This document shows, piece after piece, positions 61,086 through 64,000 of a DNA stretch of 64,000 nucleotides; the first letter of the stretch is position 1, and each line of letters starts with the position of its first letter. The notes under the pieces are model-generated. The model worked only from the letters and a program-made list of their open reading frames with translations, searched no databases and had not been told where the DNA came from. A program made the translations under genes and the position numbers. This DNA is from UBA7239 sp964509075 (lineage in GTDB: Bacteria > Pseudomonadota > Gammaproteobacteria > Pseudomonadales > UBA7239). The DNA is taken from the NCBI GenBank assembly GCA_964509075.1, contig CAZDWC010000006.1, positions 124,001 through 188,000 of the forward strand, in the 5' to 3' direction.

Positions 61086-61448
61086 CTACTTGAATGTTGC
61101 CGCAGTCATTTCGGTAAACATCTTGGTTGGAGCGGTTGCCATGAATTTGCGGCCGTCCTTGAATGTGCAGATGAAGGTGACGTCTTGGCCTCTGCCGCCG
61201 GCAAGCAATCCAGCCAGCAGGCCGACGGGGCCGAGTAGGGCGGCGCCTGCAACTCCCCAGCCGACGGTTCCGCCCAGGCGTTTGACGCTTTCTTCTGAGG
61301 CTTTTTCGAGAGTGTCGACTTCAGAAGCGAGAATAGTCTCGCGGAAAAATTTGCCATCACTTTTCATGACAAATTTTCCGGCCAGAAATTGGTGTTCGTT
61401 GCCTTTTTTGAAGTCGCCTGCGTGGACTTCAAACCGCCCCAGTGCCAT
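61086..61448 (-). CDS. Hypothetical protein with glycine-rich hydrophobic segment
   Basis: 120 residues with GGAG before the ATG. An N-terminal beta-rich part (RFEVHAGDFKKGNEHQFLAGKFVMKSDGKFFRE) is followed by a hydrophobic Gly/Ala segment near residues 63-85 (GWGVAGAALLGPVGLLAGLLAG) and a short C-terminal beta part (VTFICTFKDGRKFMATAPTKMF). The Gly-rich helix suggests membrane insertion, as in some envelope-acting cargo proteins. Flanked by an own terminator, so it is a separate unit that may be expressed in the lysogen. Function unknown. Confidence 0.72.
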   Translation of the reverse strand: MALGRFEVHAGDFKKGNEHQFLAGKFVMKSDGKFFRETILASEVDTLEKASEESVKRLGGTVGWGVAGAALLGPVGLLAGLLAGGRGQDVTFICTFKDGRKFMATAPTKMFTEMTAATFK

Positions 61449-61589
61449 ATTTTAGTCTCCGGATTTTCTTCCGTTTAATAAAAAATTCCAGTGATGTAGT
61501 AGTGTTTAGGGTGATTTTCGTGCATGTGGGTTGCAGAAATTCTCTCCGGTACAGCCACAGAAAGCGATGTGTGTTTTTTCAGCTGCTTT

Positions 61590-62093
61590 TTATTTTGGTC
61601 TGTTAAAGAACGGTAATTGTATTGGTGGGTTCATACCTATTCTCAAGCTTGTCGATTGGACGAACTCTCTCCAGAAAGGCCAGATATTGTGCGATGCATT
61701 TTTCTCAGAGAACTCCCTGAGGGACTCTGACGGTATGAGTTCCTTCGATAGATATGATGCTTGAAACTCTGCTTTGATTGATATTTTTATGAGGTCGCTC
61801 AGTTGTGGGTCGTCATCACTTAAGCTTTCAATTTTCTCAAGATCTTCTTCATAGCATCCACGTACGGCGAATGCATAATATATCTGGTATAGGTAGCCGT
61901 CATTGTTGCTGGTAGTATCTTTAACTTCTTTGCAAACTTGGCGTATAAAATCGTGGCCAGCCTGCATCATTAGCTCTCGTTCTGGTGGTTCAATTGTGTC
62001 AAAGCTGCTGCTAATAATGGTTTCATTGTTTTGCAGCAGAAACTTATAAGGAGCTAAAAGTTTTTGTACTTCTTCAAGTGACATTGTGTTCAT
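61590..62093 (-). CDS. Hypothetical protein, third gene of the hicA-hicB unit
   Basis: 167 residues, AT-rich. Acidic and helical (LEEVQKLLAPYKFLLQNNETIISSSFD; later EEDLEKIESLSDDDPQLSDLIKISIK). No family recognised. It starts 4 bases after the hicB stop, with GGATGAAG as a likely binding site, so it is translated from the same message. It may be an accessory of the toxin-antitoxin pair or simply share its promoter. ATG 62084 is an alternative start. Confidence 0.7.
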   Translation of the reverse strand: MNTMSLEEVQKLLAPYKFLLQNNETIISSSFDTIEPPERELMMQAGHDFIRQVCKEVKDTTSNNDGYLYQIYYAFAVRGCYEEDLEKIESLSDDDPQLSDLIKISIKAEFQASYLSKELIPSESLREFSEKNASHNIWPFWREFVQSTSLRIGMNPPIQLPFFNRPK

Positions 62094-62097
62094 ATCT

Positions 62098-62613
62098 TCA
62101 TCCGGCAGAGTGTAATGTGGATATGGGGCGGATGGGTATTACCTTGTTGTCCCATGTCATTTTTTGTGGGATCTTTGTGTCTTCAATTATTTGCGCGTTT
62201 CTTAAAAATGCAGGTATGTGCGTGCTTGCCTCTACTGATTCCATATGAATATCTATTTGTTGGAACAGCATTTTGCATCTTTCATTTGTGATAAAACTTT
62301 TTATTGCGCTTGCCACGATATCATTAATTGTTGTGTCTTTGTCTTCTGCTAGCGTTGCTACTTCCCGATGTAACTCTGGAGTTATTCGAACATTAAAAAT
62401 GCCTTTAAATGGTTTTTGAGGTTCTTTGCCAATAAGCGCGCAGGTTTCTATGTAGTCATCTACTGCGGCTTCGAAAGAAGCTTGTAGGGTTGCTGGGCAG
62501 TCTGCCTTGTAAGTTACAAGATCGTTGATGAATAAAATTTTACCTCGGCATGCTTTTTCTTCCATGTCGAGTTCGGTTGTGCCTTCGTAACCTTTGTATT
62601 TAATCGTCGCCAT
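62098..62613 (-). CDS. hicB: HicB-family antitoxin
   Basis: 171 residues. An N-terminal partial RNase H-like fold (IKYKGYEGTTELDMEEKACRGKILFI, then FEAAVDDYIETCALIGKEP) and a ribbon-helix-helix-like segment (GIFNVRITPELHREVATLAEDKDTTINDIVASAIKSFI) give the standard HicB architecture. It is longer than usual, with about 45 extra C-terminal residues. It should bind HicA and repress the shared promoter through the palindrome at 62923. Overlaps hicA by 14 bases. Confidence 0.88.
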   Translation of the reverse strand: MATIKYKGYEGTTELDMEEKACRGKILFINDLVTYKADCPATLQASFEAAVDDYIETCALIGKEPQKPFKGIFNVRITPELHREVATLAEDKDTTINDIVASAIKSFITNERCKMLFQQIDIHMESVEASTHIPAFLRNAQIIEDTKIPQKMTWDNKVIPIRPISTLHSAG

Positions 62614-62899
62614 TGTCTTGATTGCTCTCCGTCGAGCTGTTGCTTCCTAAAAGGCCGTTTATTGTCAAATGCTCAACAACGTCTTTGATGCAGTTTTTGT
62701 CTACGTACGGGTGTGGGTGAGGCTCATGGCAGATAACCAAGAGATTTCTTTCTGCATGGTGGAACTTTCTTCTGGCACCGCAATTGTTTATCAGTGTGTA
62801 GCCAAGTCGTTTGAGAATAGTACAAAGATCGTCCCAATGTAGATCGCCCGGTGGTGGCTTGGTACATAGTTTTCTCAGTAGTTTCTGCTGCTTTGACAT
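62600..62899 (-). CDS. hicA: HicA-family mRNA interferase toxin
   Basis: 99 residues. The dsRNA-binding-like HicA fold is recognisable: KLLRKLCTKPPPGDLHWDDLCTILKRLGYTL, the His motif in GARRKFHHAE and HEPHPHPYVDKNCIKDVVEHL. HicA cleaves mRNA when not bound by HicB. An unusual acidic, Asn/Ser-rich tail of about 15 residues follows. First gene of the trio, with an operator-like palindrome 24 bases upstream. Confidence 0.88.
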   Translation of the reverse strand: MSKQQKLLRKLCTKPPPGDLHWDDLCTILKRLGYTLINNCGARRKFHHAERNLLVICHEPHPHPYVDKNCIKDVVEHLTINGLLGSNSSTESNQDNGDD

Positions 62900-62922
62900 T
62901 GCGCCTAGCTCTGGGTCGATAA

Positions 62923-62943
62923 TGTAACTAAAAATTAGTTACA
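62923..62943. promoter_or_regulatory. Perfect palindrome upstream of hicA, probable HicB operator
   Basis: TGTAACTAA and TTAGTTACA form perfect 9-bp arms around three A. Position 24 bases upstream of hicA and symmetry fit an autoregulatory site for a ribbon-helix-helix antitoxin. Confidence 0.65.
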
Positions 62944-63058
62944 TAGTAAATAGGTGGATGGCGGTGTGTATTGTCTTAAATTTTCCGATTTCTGGTTGTT
63001 TTTTCAGCTTGTCCGTAGTGATTTATGTTTCATCCTATTGATTCCAAAGGTTTTTTGG

Positions 63059-63757
63059 TTATAGCTTTAAGATTGCATCTTTCACGACGCCTATTATGGC
63101 GCAGTTTTCGTCGATGGTGATAATGGGGTACTGCGGGTTGAGTGGCTTGAGGTAGCGCTGGCCAGCATCAATGATCAGTCGTTTGAAGGTTGCTTCTGCG
63201 GTGCCGTCTAGCTGGGCCACCACCAACGAGCCGTTTTCGGCCTGGCCATCCGGGTCTACGATGATGACTGCGCCGTCGGGTATGGATGGATGGCCGCCGG
63301 GGTTGTACATGCTGTCGCCTTTGACCCGCAGGGCAAAGGCGTGGGGGGGGCAGTTTGCGGTGATGACCCAGTCATCGTTATCGGGAACTGGCTGTGCAGT
63401 TTCGGCCCAGTGGCCGGCCTGTACCCAACTGATGACATAGACCTTACGCGCCAATGCCGTTGCGGGGCCTGTATTGCCACCACCGGATATCAGCTCGCCC
63501 GGTATTGGGGTGCTGGCATATGCGCTGCCCACTACCATATCGCTTATGCCGGCGCTCATCTGGCCGACACCAGTCGCCAACCACAGCGAACTCACCTCAA
63601 GGGTGGAGGCAAGGATGGGGGTATGCACAGATTGTTCCTGGTCGCCGCGCTCTATTTTGGAGATCGTGGCTTGATTTACGCCAGATCGCTCGGCCAGTTC
63701 GTTCTGTGTCCACCCCTTGTTTGTGCGCGCTACGCGCAAGCGGGTGCCAAAATTCAT
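63059..63757 (-). CDS. CI-type phage repressor (XRE helix-turn-helix plus S24 peptidase)
   Basis: 232 residues from ATG 63757. The N-terminal helix-turn-helix (TRLRVARTNKGWTQNELAERSGVNQATISKIERG) and the C-terminal LexA-like domain are complete. The domain has the Ala-Gly cleavage site in WVQAGHW, the catalytic Ser in KGDSMYNPGG and the Lys in TAEATFKRLII. Such repressors keep the prophage silent and cut themselves upon DNA damage. Its start lies just inside a set of three operator sites. Faces away from the Cro-like gene, the lambda arrangement. Confidence 0.92.
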   Translation of the reverse strand: MNFGTRLRVARTNKGWTQNELAERSGVNQATISKIERGDQEQSVHTPILASTLEVSSLWLATGVGQMSAGISDMVVGSAYASTPIPGELISGGGNTGPATALARKVYVISWVQAGHWAETAQPVPDNDDWVITANCPPHAFALRVKGDSMYNPGGHPSIPDGAVIIVDPDGQAENGSLVVAQLDGTAEATFKRLIIDAGQRYLKPLNPQYPIITIDENCAIIGVVKDAILKL

Positions 63758-63770
63758 AGCATGGCACGTT

Positions 63771-63831
63771 AATACGGCGGTATTTCCTTGACAAACAACT
63801 ATAGTATTTGTTTCCATAGTACCTGCGTATT
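63771..63831. promoter_or_regulatory. Three-site operator between repressor and Cro-like gene
   Basis: 14-bp sites at 63771-63784 (AATAC-GGCG-GTATT), 63795-63808 (ACAAC-TATA-GTATT, degenerate) and 63818-63831 (AGTAC-CTGC-GTATT), with centres 24 and 23 bases apart. A TTGACA box lies at 63788-63793. The tripartite spacing recalls the right operator of lambda. Confidence 0.72.
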
Positions 63832-63846
63832 ATTTGCGAGGGTCAA

Positions 63847-64000
63847 ATGTCTAATTTAGCTGAGTTTCGAAAGCGTGCCGGTTGGACACAAGTGGAGTTG
63901 GCACTGGCTGCAGGGCTTACCCAAGGAGCTATTGCGCACCTCGAGTCTGGCCGTACGCGAAGCCCTGAGGTGCGGACGGTCCGTAAGGTTGTTTCGGCGC
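63847..64000 (+). CDS. Cro-like XRE DNA-binding protein, N-terminal part
   Basis: Only 51 codons lie in the window. They encode a helix-turn-helix of XRE type (FRKRAGWTQVELALAAGLTQGAIAHLESGRTRSPEVRT). GAGGG lies before ATG 63847. Divergent from the repressor across a shared operator, so it should be the Cro counterpart that opens the lytic programme. The 3' end is beyond the window. Confidence 0.82.
   Translation, partial: MSNLAEFRKRAGWTQVELALAAGLTQGAIAHLESGRTRSPEVRTVRKVVSA

Larger units (their letters stand above)
54256..64000. mobile_element. Prophage or integrative element, left part
   Basis: Begins at the 3' end of tRNA-His with a tyrosine integrase and contains an early operon of small phage-like genes on the minus strand, an antirepressor, a CI-type repressor and a Cro-like gene at the right edge. 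No structural, lysis or replication genes are in view; they would lie to the right. The other attachment site is outside the window. The left boundary is inferred from the tRNA and integrase. Confidence 0.8.

Noticed and set aside
63788..63816. Complete sigma-70 promoter for the Cro-like gene from TTGACA at 63788
   Set aside because: No acceptable -10 box lies 16-18 bases downstream. The -35 match may be chance or the promoter may need an activator.

Overview
The window comes from a motile gammaproteobacterium of moderately high GC. The gene order rluC, HAD phosphatase, SPOR protein, cvpA, purF, metZ, then cheR/cheV/flgA/flgM/flgN/PilZ, resembles Pseudomonas, Cellvibrio and their relatives. 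I cannot name the species.

Region 1 (1-18023) is mostly housekeeping. It holds a truncated membrane glycosyltransferase-like gene, a periplasmic solute-binding protein, htpG with a recognisable heat-shock (sigma-32) promoter, and a tightly packed run rluC / FAD oxidoreductase / HAD phosphatase / SPOR protein / cvpA / purF. After these come a second membrane glycosyltransferase-like gene, metZ, a MoxR-DUF58-transglutaminase operon, a thioesterase and a polytopic membrane protein.

Region 2 (18035-36728) is flagellar. flgA, flgM, flgN and a PilZ brake protein lie on the minus strand, opposite cheV and cheR. fliS and a fliT-like gene, followed by a TPR-methyltransferase, lie opposite fliC-flaG-fliD. 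Four bases after fliD begins a type I secretion ABC transporter, followed by its HlyD-family adaptor. A methyltransferase and a SPINDLY/OGT-type glycosyltransferase face them from the other strand.

Region 3 (36933-53612) is a single minus-strand gene of about 16.7 kb. It encodes about 5,560 residues: some 670 tandem octapeptides of the type LTTAQxAA, then a C-terminal calcium-loop domain typical of type I secreted proteins. Its upstream region holds a 14/16 match to the flagellar sigma-28 promoter. The nearby secretion genes follow the filament-cap gene directly. Together this suggests an undescribed surface or secreted giant protein made as part of the late flagellar programme and possibly O-glycosylated by the neighbouring OGT.

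Region 4 (54060-64000) starts with tRNA-Arg(TCT) and tRNA-His(GTG). The left part of a prophage or integrative element follows: a tyrosine integrase, an AT-rich orphan cargo gene, an early operon of small phage genes (ASCH, DUF2303/YfdQ-like, helix-turn-helix, antirepressor and others), a hicA-hicB-linked trio, a CI-type repressor and the start of a Cro-like gene. A 14-bp operator motif recurs three times between the repressor and cro, and twice over the promoter of the early operon. The element continues beyond the window.
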